This document shows, one piece after another, positions 1-9,378 of a DNA stretch of 13,410 nt (the stretch's first letter is position 1; each line of letters opens with the position of its first letter). The notes beneath the pieces are model-generated. The model saw nothing but the letters and a program-made list of their open reading frames with translations. It had not been told where the DNA came from and searched no databases. The DNA is from Eubacteriales bacterium (GTDB lineage Bacteria > Bacillota > Clostridia > Peptostreptococcales > Anaerovoracaceae). Made by a program: the position numbers and the translations under genes. The DNA is taken from contig JAQUYZ010000009.1 in NCBI GenBank assembly GCA_028691625.1, positions 1 to 13,410 on the forward strand, in the 5' to 3' direction.

Positions 1-1595
<1,595 letters not shown>

Positions 1596-1636
1596 TTACT
1601 CACTAATTATGTGCAGTATTTTGTTGCTGGCTTCTT

Positions 1637-2503
1637 TTATTTCAGTGCTTCGGCGCCGCCAACAATTTCTGAGATTTCATTCGTGATGGCTGCTTGTCTC
1701 GTTCTGTTGTAGAAGAGGGTAAGCTCGCCTATCATCTCCCTTGCGTTATCCGTCGCATTTTCCATTGCGATACGTCTTGCCGCATGCTCACAGGTGGCAG
1801 ATTCTACAATGGCGCCGTACACCATGATTTCCACATACTTTGGCACCAGATAGTTGAATACGCTCTCAACAGAAGGCTCATAGTCCACCTGCTTCTCCAG
1901 CTTCGGAAAATCCGGATCTCTATGGAGCTCAAAGGGAAGCAGCGTTACGTTCTTTACCTTCTGTTCCAGGGAGCTGACAAAGGAGGTATAGATCATTACC
2001 ACCTCATCGATCTTTCCGGAATCGTACAATTCGATAATCGGCTTGCTGATATCGTGGGTTTCCACAAAAGAAATGCTTTCCGGCGGCAGCATGTATTCCT
2101 CGAAGATTTCATAGCCGCGCTTTTCAAAGTGCTCTTTCCCTTTCCCGCCGATTGCAACGATGACCGGCTTTTCCGGGGCTGCTGCGATCTCTCTGGCCGC
2201 CTCCTTGATTACGTTGGAGTTAAAACTGCCGCAGAGACCTCTCGAACTGGTCACGATGATATAACAGGTCTTTTTGATTTCCCGGTTTCCCTTCAGATAC
2301 TGCAATGGAACTTCACCGGTATTATTGAAAATCTCCTCTATGGATTCGGTGACATAGTGGAAATATTCTCTTGTCTTTTCAAAGGTGTTTTTGGCTTTTC
2401 TCAGTTTAGCGGCAGAAACCAGCTTCATCGCATTGGTTATGTGCTCCATACTGTTTACGCTTCGTATTCTGCGCTTGATATCCCTCATGTTGTTGGATGC
2501 CAT
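1637..2503 (-). CDS. atpG: ATP synthase F1 gamma subunit (central rotor shaft)
   Basis: Rotor shaft of F1, 288 residues, a usual length. The N-terminal helix carries the family pattern RRIRSVNSMEHITNAMKLVS (11-30) followed by AAKLRKAK. The C-terminal helix carries ENATDNAREMIGEL and ends near NEISEIVGGAEAL, which together form the coiled coil inside the alpha3beta3 ring. The middle contains the expected Rossmann-like segment (CYIIVTSSRGLCGSFN). It lies between atpA (26-base gap) and atpD (53-base gap). The ATG at 2503 has an unusually long purine repeat as ribosome binding site, listed separately. Confidence 0.98.
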   Translation of the reverse strand: MASNNMRDIKRRIRSVNSMEHITNAMKLVSAAKLRKAKNTFEKTREYFHYVTESIEEIFNNTGEVPLQYLKGNREIKKTCYIIVTSSRGLCGSFNSNVIKEAAREIAAAPEKPVIVAIGGKGKEHFEKRGYEIFEEYMLPPESISFVETHDISKPIIELYDSGKIDEVVMIYTSFVSSLEQKVKNVTLLPFELHRDPDFPKLEKQVDYEPSVESVFNYLVPKYVEIMVYGAIVESATCEHAARRIAMENATDNAREMIGELTLFYNRTRQAAITNEISEIVGGAEALK

Positions 2504-2510
2504 GCCGTCA

Positions 2511-2523
2511 CCTCCTCCTCCTC
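2511..2523 (-). promoter_or_regulatory. Reiterated ribosome binding site of atpG
   Basis: On the minus strand this reads GAGGAGGAGGAGG, four GAG/AGG units in a row, ending 7 bases before the atpG ATG. Several overlapping registers can pair with the anti-Shine-Dalgarno end of 16S rRNA. It supports the 2503 start and suggests strong gamma-subunit translation. Confidence 0.8.
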
Positions 2524-2529
2524 AGGCTG

Positions 2530-4041
2530 TCACCTGGAATTTCTCGTCTTTTTAAATTCCTCAATCGCAGCTTTTAATTTTTCTTCTGCATCCGCTTCCA
2601 GCTTTCCCGTAGTTTTGATTTCTTTTCCGATTCCGGGATGCTGTGTGTCCATGAACTCATAGAATTCTTTCTCAAATTTCTTGATTTCCTCCACAGGCAC
2701 ATCCGCAAGGTAATGATTGGTAGCGGCAAAGATGATCATGACCTGATGTTCGATCTTGACCGGGGAATATTGAGGCTGTTTTAAAATTTCCATTAAAATG
2801 ACACCGTGATCAAGCCTTGCCCTCGTATCCTTATCCAGATCGGAGCCGAACTGTGAGAAGCTGGCCAGCTCCCTGTACTGTGCCAATTCCAGCTTAACCT
2901 TGCTGGAAACCTTTTTCATGGCCTTGATCTGCGCATTCCCTCCCACACGGGATACGGAAATACCTGCATTTACCGCCGGTCTCTGCCCTGTGAAGAACAG
3001 TTCTGATTCCAGAAAAATTTGACCGTCCGTAATGGAAATCACATTGGTCGGAATATAGGCAGATACATCGCCTGCCTGTGTTTCTATGATCGGCAGCGCT
3101 GTGATCGAGCCTCCGCCGAGTTCGTCAGAAAGCCTGGCGGCTCTTTCCAGCAGTCTGCTGTGAAGATAAAACACATCGCCCGGATACGCTTCTCTTCCCG
3201 GAGGTCTTCTCAGCAGCAGCGACATGGCCCGATAAGCCACCGCGTGCTTGGAGAGATCATCGTAGATGATCAGAACATGTTTGCCCTGATTCATAAACTC
3301 TTCCGCCATAGCGCAGCCCGCATAGGGTGCAATATATTGCAGCGGCGCCACTTCACTGGCTGTTGCGGAAACGATAATGGTATATTTCATGGAGCCTTTT
3401 TTCTCTAAAGTTTGCACCATCTGTGCAACAGTGGATTTCTTTTGTCCGATGGCTACGTAGATACAGATTACATCTTCCTCTGCCTGATTGATGATGGTAT
3501 CAATCGCAATGGCGGTTTTCCCCGTCTGTCTGTCTCCAATGATCAATTCTCTCTGGCCTTTGCCGATCGGGATCATGGAGTCAATGGCCTTGATTCCTGT
3601 CTGTAACGGCTGATTCACGGATTTCCTCTGCAGTACGCCCGGCGCTTTGTGTTCGATCGGTCTCGTTTTCGTTGTGCGGACCGGTCCTTTGCCGTCAATG
3701 GGTTGGCCCAGCGCATTGACAACGCGGCCGATCAGCTCCTGTCCGACCGGTACCTCAACGACTCTGCCTGTAGGTTTCACGACATCGCCTTCTTTGATTT
3801 CGTTATCCGGACCCAGGATTACCGTACCGACATTATCCTCTTCCAGGTTTAATGCCATGCCGTATATATCATTGGGAAACTCCAGAAGTTCGCCGGCCAT
3901 GCATTGATCAAGGCCGTAGATTCTGGCAATCCCGTCTCCCACCTGTATGACTGTCCCAAAATTTGAGATTTCCAGCTCGTTCTTATATTGTTTGATTTGT
4001 TCCCGTATAACCGCACTTATCTCTTCTGGTCTTAAATTCAT
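2530..4041 (-). CDS. atpA: ATP synthase F1 alpha subunit
   Basis: Non-catalytic, nucleotide-binding alpha subunit of F1, 503 residues, full length. The P-loop GDRQTGKT is at 169-176. The segment [17 protein letters not shown] (355-371) carries the arginine finger R365, which reaches into the beta catalytic site. The N-terminal [16 protein letters not shown] is the helix that contacts delta. The ATG at 4041 is preceded by GGAAGGAGG with an 11-base spacer, slightly long. The gap to atpH is 23 bases and to atpG 26 bases, consistent with one operon. I see no unusual substitution in the motifs. Confidence 0.99.
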   Translation of the reverse strand: MNLRPEEISAVIREQIKQYKNELEISNFGTVIQVGDGIARIYGLDQCMAGELLEFPNDIYGMALNLEEDNVGTVILGPDNEIKEGDVVKPTGRVVEVPVGQELIGRVVNALGQPIDGKGPVRTTKTRPIEHKAPGVLQRKSVNQPLQTGIKAIDSMIPIGKGQRELIIGDRQTGKTAIAIDTIINQAEEDVICIYVAIGQKKSTVAQMVQTLEKKGSMKYTIIVSATASEVAPLQYIAPYAGCAMAEEFMNQGKHVLIIYDDLSKHAVAYRAMSLLLRRPPGREAYPGDVFYLHSRLLERAARLSDELGGGSITALPIIETQAGDVSAYIPTNVISITDGQIFLESELFFTGQRPAVNAGISVSRVGGNAQIKAMKKVSSKVKLELAQYRELASFSQFGSDLDKDTRARLDHGVILMEILKQPQYSPVKIEHQVMIIFAATNHYLADVPVEEIKKFEKEFYEFMDTQHPGIGKEIKTTGKLEADAEEKLKAAIEEFKKTRNSR

Positions 4042-4064
4042 AGGTGCAACATCCTCCTTCCGTT

Positions 4065-4598
4065 CTATTTGAGGCTTTCACTAAGGTTATTGAGCCGTTT
4101 TCTGATGGTGGCGTCAATCACCTTGCCTTCTATAAAGATCCTGACTCCGCCAATAATCGCGGAGTTTGTTTTATTCTCCAACTTTACATTCTTCCGAATC
4201 AGCTTGCCCGTCTTTTCCTCGAAGACCGAAAGCTGTTCCCTGGAAAGAGGATTCACGGAGAATATCGTTCCGATGGAGAAGCCATTGCTTTCGTCCATAA
4301 GATACTGATATCGTTTCACGATGGTCTTCAGCGCTCCGGCTCTTCTCTTGTCGATCAGAATGAACAGCAGATTGAGCAGTTCATCACAGATCTTCCCCGA
4401 AAAGATTTTCTGGATCGCCAGCTTTTTTTCGGCAGCAGAAATGACCGGAGTTTTGATGAACTCGCTGAAATCCGGATTCTGTTCTAAAATCTCCAGCAAT
4501 TCAAGCGCTTCCTCCAGAATGATGCCCATTTTATTACAATCGGATGCCGCTTCAAAGAGGGCTTTCCCATATGTCATATCAACCGTTAATTCCGCCAT
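4065..4598 (-). CDS. atpH: ATP synthase F1 delta subunit (peripheral stalk)
   Basis: Delta/OSCP subunit linking the top of F1 to the b-subunit stalk, 177 residues, as is usual. It begins [18 protein letters not shown], matching the common YAxALFEaA pattern of the family's N-terminal helical domain, and ends with [21 protein letters not shown], the conserved C-terminal pattern around IGG and D/E-G-hydrophobic. The start at 4598 lies 13 bases inside the end of atpF, with only a weak AGG upstream, so it is probably translated by coupling to atpF. Sequence conservation in this family is low; context between atpF and atpA makes the call firm. Confidence 0.96.
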   Translation of the reverse strand: MAELTVDMTYGKALFEAASDCNKMGIILEEALELLEILEQNPDFSEFIKTPVISAAEKKLAIQKIFSGKICDELLNLLFILIDKRRAGALKTIVKRYQYLMDESNGFSIGTIFSVNPLSREQLSVFEEKTGKLIRKNVKLENKTNSAIIGGVRIFIEGKVIDATIRKRLNNLSESLK

Positions 4599-5098
4599 TC
4601 CGAACTACCTGCCTGTTCAATTACTCGCTGTATAATCTCTTCCTGTCCGGATGCATCAAGCTGCTTCTCAATGATCTTTTCCGCCGCATAAATCGCCAGA
4701 CTTGCAATTTGTTGTCTCATTTCGCTGACCGCTTTGAGCTTCTCTCTTTCAATTTCTCTCTGTGCCTGCAAAATCATTTCACTCGCTTTGCTGTTTGCTT
4801 CGTCCGTAATGTCCTTTGCCTGCGCATCCGCTTTGATCTTGGCGTTCTTGATGATTTCTCTGCCCTCATTTTCTATGTCAGCAATCTGCTTATTGTATTT
4901 ACCCAGCATATCATCCGCCATTTTGTTCGTGCGGTCTGCCTGGTCAAAGGCATCCTTTACGGCATTTTGCCGGTCGAGCATGAAATTATGCACTTTTTCG
5001 AAGAAGAAATGCTTGAGTATTACATACAGGATCAGGACGTTAACCGCTACCATCAGCAAGGTCCAATCAAGATGGATTAAATCTGCGTATTTTTCCAA
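4586..5098 (-). CDS. atpF: ATP synthase Fo b subunit (stator stalk), TTG start
   Basis: Peripheral-stalk b subunit, 170 residues. A single N-terminal membrane segment (about residues 13-32, TLLMVAVNVLILYVILKHFF) is followed by a long charged helix rich in Glu, Lys and Ala that should dimerise as a right-handed coiled coil. The reading frame opens with TTG at 5098; no in-frame ATG or GTG precedes it after the ribosome binding site, and the first internal Met (residue 16) would delete part of the membrane anchor. A strong AAAGGAGGG sits 7 bases upstream of the TTG. An ATG at 5103 is in another frame and too close to the ribosome binding site. The gap from atpE is 53 bases. Confidence 0.96.
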   Translation of the reverse strand: MEKYADLIHLDWTLLMVAVNVLILYVILKHFFFEKVHNFMLDRQNAVKDAFDQADRTNKMADDMLGKYNKQIADIENEGREIIKNAKIKADAQAKDITDEANSKASEMILQAQREIEREKLKAVSEMRQQIASLAIYAAEKIIEKQLDASGQEEIIQRVIEQAGSSEWRN

Positions 5099-5105
5099 GG
5101 CATTT

Positions 5106-5114
5106 CCCTCCTTT
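5106..5114 (-). promoter_or_regulatory. Ribosome binding site that fixes the TTG start of atpF
   Basis: Minus-strand AAAGGAGGG, 7 bases before TTG at 5098. The only nearby ATG (5103) lies 2 bases from this site and is out of frame with atpF, so the site supports TTG initiation. Confidence 0.75.
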
Positions 5115-5151
5115 CTTGCTTACACTTTAATACCATAGCCTTCATTACCGG

Positions 5152-5418
5152 CTACAGCATACTAATAAAAGGATTCGCAAACAGGAGCACGATGGATACG
5201 ATGAAAGCAAAGATACCTGTGGTTTCCGCTACTGCCTGACCAACCAGCATTGTCTTTAAAATATCTCCCTGTGCCTCCGGCTGTCTCGCAACGCCTTCAA
5301 CTGCCTTTCCTGCCGCAAAGCCCTGCCCGATACCGATACCCAGGATGCCGATCATGACAATGGCTGCTCCAAGAGCGGACATACCCAATACAAATGCTTC
5401 TGGTGTTACTAATGACAT
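5152..5418 (-). CDS. atpE: ATP synthase Fo c subunit (rotor ring), sodium-type binding residues
   Basis: Hairpin of two membrane helices, 88 residues, that oligomerises into the c-ring. The polar loop RQPEA is at 45-49 and the ion-carrying carboxylate is E65 in [10 protein letters not shown] (61-70). Q32 in GQGFAAGK, V63, E65 and T66 occupy the same numbered positions as the Na+ ligands Gln32, Val63, Glu65 and Ser66 described for the Ilyobacter tartaricus ring; threonine in place of Ser66 also occurs in Acetobacterium woodii as I recall it. The tyrosine at 70 is replaced by Phe. The prediction of Na+ coupling is inference. The ATG at 5418 has AAGGAGG about 9 bases upstream. It lies between atpB and atpF in the standard order. 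Confidence 0.98.
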   Translation of the reverse strand: MSLVTPEAFVLGMSALGAAIVMIGILGIGIGQGFAAGKAVEGVARQPEAQGDILKTMLVGQAVAETTGIFAFIVSIVLLFANPFISML

Positions 5419-5467
5419 AACTAAATTCCTCCTTAAATCATTTATTCTTATACTTATTATTTATCTA

Positions 5468-6172
5468 TTAATGGTGCTCCTGCGAAGTCATTCCATTTGC
5501 AATGAATACCATTGTTAGCATAGTGAAAATGAACGCCTGCAATCCGGCTTCGAAGATATCGAAGAAGAAGTTGGCAGGAAGCGGGATACCGATCAGCAGG
5601 AATGGAATTGTGATCTCCATACCTTCCGTGATTCCTTCCAGTCCCCCGAAGAGCAGTGCCATAATGATAACTCCGCCTGTGATGTTGCCGAACAATCGGA
5701 AGGATATGGAAAGCGGAAACGCAAGCTCACCGACCAGATTGATGGGAAGCATAAATGGATAGGGATCCGACAGATGCTTGATATATCCTTTCAGCGTTTT
5801 GGAGCGGATCGCATTGTAATGGATCAGGAAAAATGTGATTCCCGCCAAAGCAAATGTTGTGTTCAAATCTGCAGTGACCGGCCTTTGCTCAAATAAGCCC
5901 AGTGAGTTTCCAAGAATCAGAAAAATAAACAGCGTTCCGATATACGGTGCGAAATTTGTGTGCTGTTTTCCCATGGTGCTTCCGACCAGATTGTAGATAA
6001 ATTCAACAATCAATTCGGCAAATGCCTGGGAGCCCTTCGGAATCCGGCTCATCTTACTGGTGGAAATCAGCGCAAATGCAATCATGACAATGCTTACAAC
6101 CCAGGCATAACAGACCGTTTCCGTTATGTTCAGGTCTCCTATGCTGAATATAATTCGTGGCCCTAATTCCAT
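5468..6172 (-). CDS. atpB: ATP synthase Fo a subunit (ion channel stator)
   Basis: Membrane subunit holding the two ion half-channels beside the c-ring, 234 residues with five or six hydrophobic helices. The essential stator arginine is R159 in the conserved segment LAFPLSISFRLFGNI. The last helix contains EAGLQAFIFTMLTMVFI (208-224) with the conserved glutamine Q212. The ATG at 6172 is preceded by GGAAAGGAAGG and a 6-base spacer. The first N-terminal helix is short, as in other clostridial a subunits. It follows atpI by 82 bases and precedes atpE by 49 bases. Confidence 0.98.
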   Translation of the reverse strand: MELGPRIIFSIGDLNITETVCYAWVVSIVMIAFALISTSKMSRIPKGSQAFAELIVEFIYNLVGSTMGKQHTNFAPYIGTLFIFLILGNSLGLFEQRPVTADLNTTFALAGITFFLIHYNAIRSKTLKGYIKHLSDPYPFMLPINLVGELAFPLSISFRLFGNITGGVIIMALLFGGLEGITEGMEITIPFLLIGIPLPANFFFDIFEAGLQAFIFTMLTMVFIANGMTSQEHH

Positions 6173-6254
6173 ATATAACCTTCCTTTCCTGTCACATTTA
6201 TTTCTACTTCTTTAATCGTCATATTTGTCATTTTCTTTATATGGTAAATTGTTC

Positions 6255-6698
6255 TCAATCATCGCGTTCATTAAAATCATACCAGTGCTTTTTCGGCTGC
6301 AGCTCTTCCGGCTCTTCCCGGACGACTCTTCCCTTCGAAAATTCCGATTTAAATCCGTGAAGATAGAATAGTGCAAGTTTTAAGGTGAAAAACCCCAGTG
6401 CAGTGCCCAGGGCGCTGATCAGGCTTATCCTCATTGACATGTAAAAAGCCGTTCCGTAAATCGCAAGCCTCACAAGAAAGCCGATAAAGGCGATGGCGCT
6501 TTTTCGCTTTTCCAACGTCATCCAGAAAGTGAAGGCCATCAGATTGAAATTGACAATCGCGATTGCCGTGCCCAGTGAAAGACCATAGAAAAACTGAACA
6601 TCCAACCCCATAAAAGGCAATGATGCCAGTTCAATAATGGCAGCAGCCATAATCCCGTATTTAAAAATCTCATTCTTAAAGGAGGTTAAACCATCCAT
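6255..6698 (-). CDS. atpI: ATP synthase I-type subunit (AtpI, c-ring assembly or ion transport protein)
   Basis: A 147-residue membrane protein with four hydrophobic segments (about 14-32, 36-60, 67-89 and 92-114) and a charged C-terminal tail ending KKHWYDFNERDD. It fits the ATP synthase I family, which heads atp operons and is reported to help c-ring assembly and perhaps Mg2+ or Na+ handling. Identification rests on position directly upstream of atpB, length and topology, since the sequence itself is poorly conserved. The ATG at 6698 has AGGGGA about 11 bases upstream, a slightly distant but usable site. Confidence 0.85.
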   Translation of the reverse strand: MDGLTSFKNEIFKYGIMAAAIIELASLPFMGLDVQFFYGLSLGTAIAIVNFNLMAFTFWMTLEKRKSAIAFIGFLVRLAIYGTAFYMSMRISLISALGTALGFFTLKLALFYLHGFKSEFSKGRVVREEPEELQPKKHWYDFNERDD

Positions 6699-6737
6699 TG
6701 TAATTAAATTCCCCTGTCCATTGCACGGTATTATATT

Positions 6738-6765
6738 ATTATAGTCCTATATCAGGAAAAGTAAA
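6738..6765 (-). promoter_or_regulatory. Probable sigma-A promoter of the atp operon
   Basis: On the minus strand a perfect -10 hexamer TATAAT (6743 to 6738) lies 16 bases downstream of TTTACT (6765 to 6760), a 4/6 match to TTGACA. Transcription would begin near 6730, leaving about 30 bases of leader before the atpI ATG. A second TATAAT lies 8 bases further on (6735 to 6730) without a good -35 partner. The surrounding A+T richness raises the chance of coincidental matches. Confidence 0.55.
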
Positions 6766-6805
6766 GTATCGTTAAAAAATAAACATTCTGAAAATTTTGT
6801 CATTT

Positions 6806-6850
6806 AAAAAAATTCCTCCAAACCATTGAAATCAATGAATTCGACGGAAT
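6806..6850 (-). terminator. Possible intrinsic terminator after the MATE gene
   Basis: On the minus strand an imperfect stem with outer arms ATTCC (6850-6846) and GGAAT (6816-6812) and inner arms CATTG/CAATG around a 4-base loop is followed at once by a T run (6811-6806). The stem is interrupted by mismatches and low in G+C, so it would be a weak terminator. Its place between the MATE stop and the atp promoter fits separation of the two units. Confidence 0.35.
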
Positions 6851-6907
6851 ATCCAATTTGTGGCCTCGTCAAGCTTCGAGAAAAAACGCTAAATTCCAAT
6901 CTTTTTC

Positions 6908-8278
6908 CTATAGGTCAGAGACCAGGTTATTCAACCATTTTCTTGATCGGAAACGGCGCCAGCAGAAGATACTCTTTACCACTTCCTCCGTCTGTGCCAT
7001 GAGAACTACAAAGTAAATCGGAAGCGCCAAACAGAGCGCACCGAAAAAGACCAGAGGAACACCGATGAACCAGACACAACCCACCTCCAGAAGCATGGCA
7101 AACCGGGTATCACCGCCGCACCGCAGCGTTCCCACAATATTCAGTCCGCCGAAAACCTTCAACGGCATAAAGAAACCGTAAATACAAATGATCAGCAGTG
7201 CATAATGCTGTCCCTCGGGCGTAAAATTGAACAGGCGGATGATAAATTGCGATGCCAGGATCAGCAGCAAGCCGGATGTCACTCCCACACAGATTCCGAT
7301 CCGCAGAAGCCGTTTCGTCAATGCATAGGCATACTCCATCTGGCCCATTCCGATTCGCTGACCGACCAGAATGAGGAGTGCATCGCCCAGGCTGAAGATC
7401 GCGAGAATAAAGAGCGTGTTCAGGGTGTTGCTTGCCTGAATCGCTGCAAATTCAGTAACGCCCATCCTTCCGTATGCTGCATTGTATGTTGCCATACCCA
7501 GGCTCCACATGGTTTCATTCACCATAACCGGAACCGCCGTCACAAGAATTTTGGCTGCAAACGGCTTATGCCAGCCGAAAAATTCTCCCGCCCTTCCCGC
7601 GATCCTGTTTTTCCTTATAAAGACAACATAGAAATAAAGGACCAGTTCAAGCAGCCTTGAAATTGCAGTCGCAATGGCTGCTCCTTCAACGCCCAGTGCG
7701 GGAGCACCAAAGCTCCCGAAGATCAGGATATAGTTCAATACGGTGTTGGATGTAAAAATCACCGCACCGATCTTCAGGGGGGTGGCGGTTTGCTGTGTAG
7801 CGCGAAGCGTTGCCGAAAAGGGAAAAACGACGCCCAGCGTCAGAAAGCTGATCGCTGCAATTCTCACATAGCTTTTTCCCAGCTGAATGACCTCCGGAAT
7901 ATCGGTAAACAGGCGCAGCAATCGTTCGGGCATCAGAACTGCAGGCAAGAAAAACAGCATGCTGACGGCAAAGCATACTATAACTGCAAAACCGGTTACC
8001 TTACGGATGCTGTGAAGATCCTGCTTGCCCCAAAACTGTGCCATAAAGGCGGAAGTGCCGCTGGCAAATCCAAATATTACACCAAAGTGAACAAAGAATA
8101 ACTGAGAAGAAATCCCTACCGCAGCCAACTCTACTTCGCCGAGACTTCCAACCATCAGGTTGTCCAGCAGATTCAGGGAAGACATGATTAGGCTTTGCAG
8201 CGCAATCGGAAAAGCGACCCTCGCGAGGGTCTTGTACAATGGTTTGCTTTCAATTATTACTGTCTGTTTGTTTTCCAT
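6908..8278 (-). CDS. MATE-family efflux transporter
   Basis: A 456-residue polytopic membrane protein with about twelve hydrophobic segments, the length and topology of MATE (multidrug and toxic compound extrusion) exporters, which use Na+ or H+ gradients. The N-terminal part has the family pattern FPIALQSLIMSSLNLLDN followed by LMVGSLGEVELAAVG (about 23-55), and the two halves show the expected internal similarity of MATE repeats. The substrate cannot be read from sequence. The ATG at 8278 lies 29 bases inside wecB and has no good ribosome binding site, so translation is probably coupled to wecB; no other plausible start precedes the first membrane helix. It sits between wecB and atpI, where many related genomes have no such gene as far as I know. 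Confidence 0.93.
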   Translation of the reverse strand: MENKQTVIIESKPLYKTLARVAFPIALQSLIMSSLNLLDNLMVGSLGEVELAAVGISSQLFFVHFGVIFGFASGTSAFMAQFWGKQDLHSIRKVTGFAVIVCFAVSMLFFLPAVLMPERLLRLFTDIPEVIQLGKSYVRIAAISFLTLGVVFPFSATLRATQQTATPLKIGAVIFTSNTVLNYILIFGSFGAPALGVEGAAIATAISRLLELVLYFYVVFIRKNRIAGRAGEFFGWHKPFAAKILVTAVPVMVNETMWSLGMATYNAAYGRMGVTEFAAIQASNTLNTLFILAIFSLGDALLILVGQRIGMGQMEYAYALTKRLLRIGICVGVTSGLLLILASQFIIRLFNFTPEGQHYALLIICIYGFFMPLKVFGGLNIVGTLRCGGDTRFAMLLEVGCVWFIGVPLVFFGALCLALPIYFVVLMAQTEEVVKSIFCWRRFRSRKWLNNLVSDL

Positions 8279-9377
8279 AATTCAATAATATTTTGATAAT
8301 CCTTTCACAAGCATGGCCATCGCCGTAGGGATTGACTGCGTGTGCCATTTTGCCGTACGCTTCCTCTTGTTCGAGAAGCTCCTTCGTCATTCGATAAATC
8401 GCATCTCTGGAAACGCCTGCAAGCTTTACGGTGCCTGCCTCAACAGCCTCCGGCCGCTCCGTCTCCCTTCGCACCACCAGCACCGGTTTTCCGAGGGAAG
8501 GAGCTTCCTCCTGCATTCCTCCGGAATCAGTTATGATGAGATAGGACCTGGCCATGAGATTGACAAAAGGCTGGTACTGCAGCGGCTCAATCAAGTGAAT
8601 TCTGCCCGCGTTTCCCAGAACCTTGCCTGCAGTCTCCCTTACCTTCGGGTTCATGTGTACGGGATAAATGATTTCTGTATCTTCAAATTCAGCAGCAATG
8701 TCTCGGATCGCACAGAAGATCTGCTCCATATTCTCGCCCAGGTTCTCCCTGCGATGACAGGTTACCGTGATCACTCTCTTTTTTTCAAAATTGATCTTCT
8801 TCAATGTATCGTTTTCAAAGGAATAGGGCTTGCCGGCCACCTGAAGCAGCGCATCGATAACCGTGTTTCCAGTAATAAAAACCTTTTCATCCGGGATCGC
8901 TTCCCGTAGCAGATTCTGCCGGTTCCTCTCCGTCGGCGCAAAATGCAGATCTGCGATGCGGCCTGTCAGAATCCGGTTCATCTCTTCCGGATAAGGAGAA
9001 TACTTGTCATAGGTTCGGAGGCCCGCTTCCACATGCCCGACTCTGATCTGCTGATAAAAAGCCGCCAGCGAAGCTGCAAAGGTCGTTGTGGTGTCTCCGT
9101 GGACCAGTACGATATCGGGGTTTTCCTTCTTAAATACTTCTTCCAGTCCCATCAGCACGTTGGAAGTGATCTGGCTTATGGTCTGATTCGGTTTCATGAT
9201 ATTCAGGTCGTAATCGGGAACCAGTTCAAACAAGCCAAGTACCTGATCCAGCATTTCCCTATGCTGGGCCGTTACGCACAAGATTGATTCGATTTCCGGT
9301 TCTTCGTTCAGTTTCTTTACAAGAGGCGCCATTTTAATTGCCTCGGGTCGTGTTCCAAACACGGTTAAAACTTTCAT
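8250..9377 (-). CDS. wecB: UDP-N-acetylglucosamine 2-epimerase (non-hydrolysing)
   Basis: Cytoplasmic enzyme interconverting UDP-GlcNAc and UDP-ManNAc, giving precursors for teichoic-acid linkage units or capsule. 375 residues, full length (also named mnaA). GTRPEAIKMAPL opens the protein, with R10 and K15. The catalytic acids D95 (VHGD), E117 (GHVEAGLRT) and E131 (YPEEMNR) match the numbering known for the E. coli enzyme, and H208 lies in TCHRRENLGE. The UDP-binding segment DSGGMQEEAPSLGKPVL is near 287-303. The start at 9377 is one base past the tagO stop, with AGGAGGA (9389-9383) inside the end of tagO, so the two genes are translationally linked. TagO and WecB act in the same pathway. Confidence 0.98.
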   Translation of the reverse strand: MKVLTVFGTRPEAIKMAPLVKKLNEEPEIESILCVTAQHREMLDQVLGLFELVPDYDLNIMKPNQTISQITSNVLMGLEEVFKKENPDIVLVHGDTTTTFAASLAAFYQQIRVGHVEAGLRTYDKYSPYPEEMNRILTGRIADLHFAPTERNRQNLLREAIPDEKVFITGNTVIDALLQVAGKPYSFENDTLKKINFEKKRVITVTCHRRENLGENMEQIFCAIRDIAAEFEDTEIIYPVHMNPKVRETAGKVLGNAGRIHLIEPLQYQPFVNLMARSYLIITDSGGMQEEAPSLGKPVLVVRRETERPEAVEAGTVKLAGVSRDAIYRMTKELLEQEEAYGKMAHAVNPYGDGHACERIIKILLNYGKQTDSNN

Positions 9378-9378
9378 G

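Noticed and set aside
1694..2662. 322-codon open frame on the plus strand opposite atpG and the end of atpA
   Set aside because: Antisense shadow of conserved genes; no domain resemblance and no convincing ribosome binding site.
4026..4052. Tiny ATG-to-TGA frame of four codons overlapping the atpA start
   Set aside because: Its ATG touches the ribosome binding site with no spacer, so initiation is unlikely; a chance occurrence.
6865..6880. Short plus-strand inverted repeat CTCG/CGAG around an AAGCTT core
   Set aside because: It is followed by A residues on the plus strand, so it lacks the T run of a terminator there, and on the minus strand the T run precedes the stem. The stem is only 4 bases.
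8250..8278. Possible frameshift between wecB and the MATE gene because of their overlap
   Set aside because: Both proteins have complete, family-typical ends and unrelated functions; this is an ordinary overlap of two separate genes.
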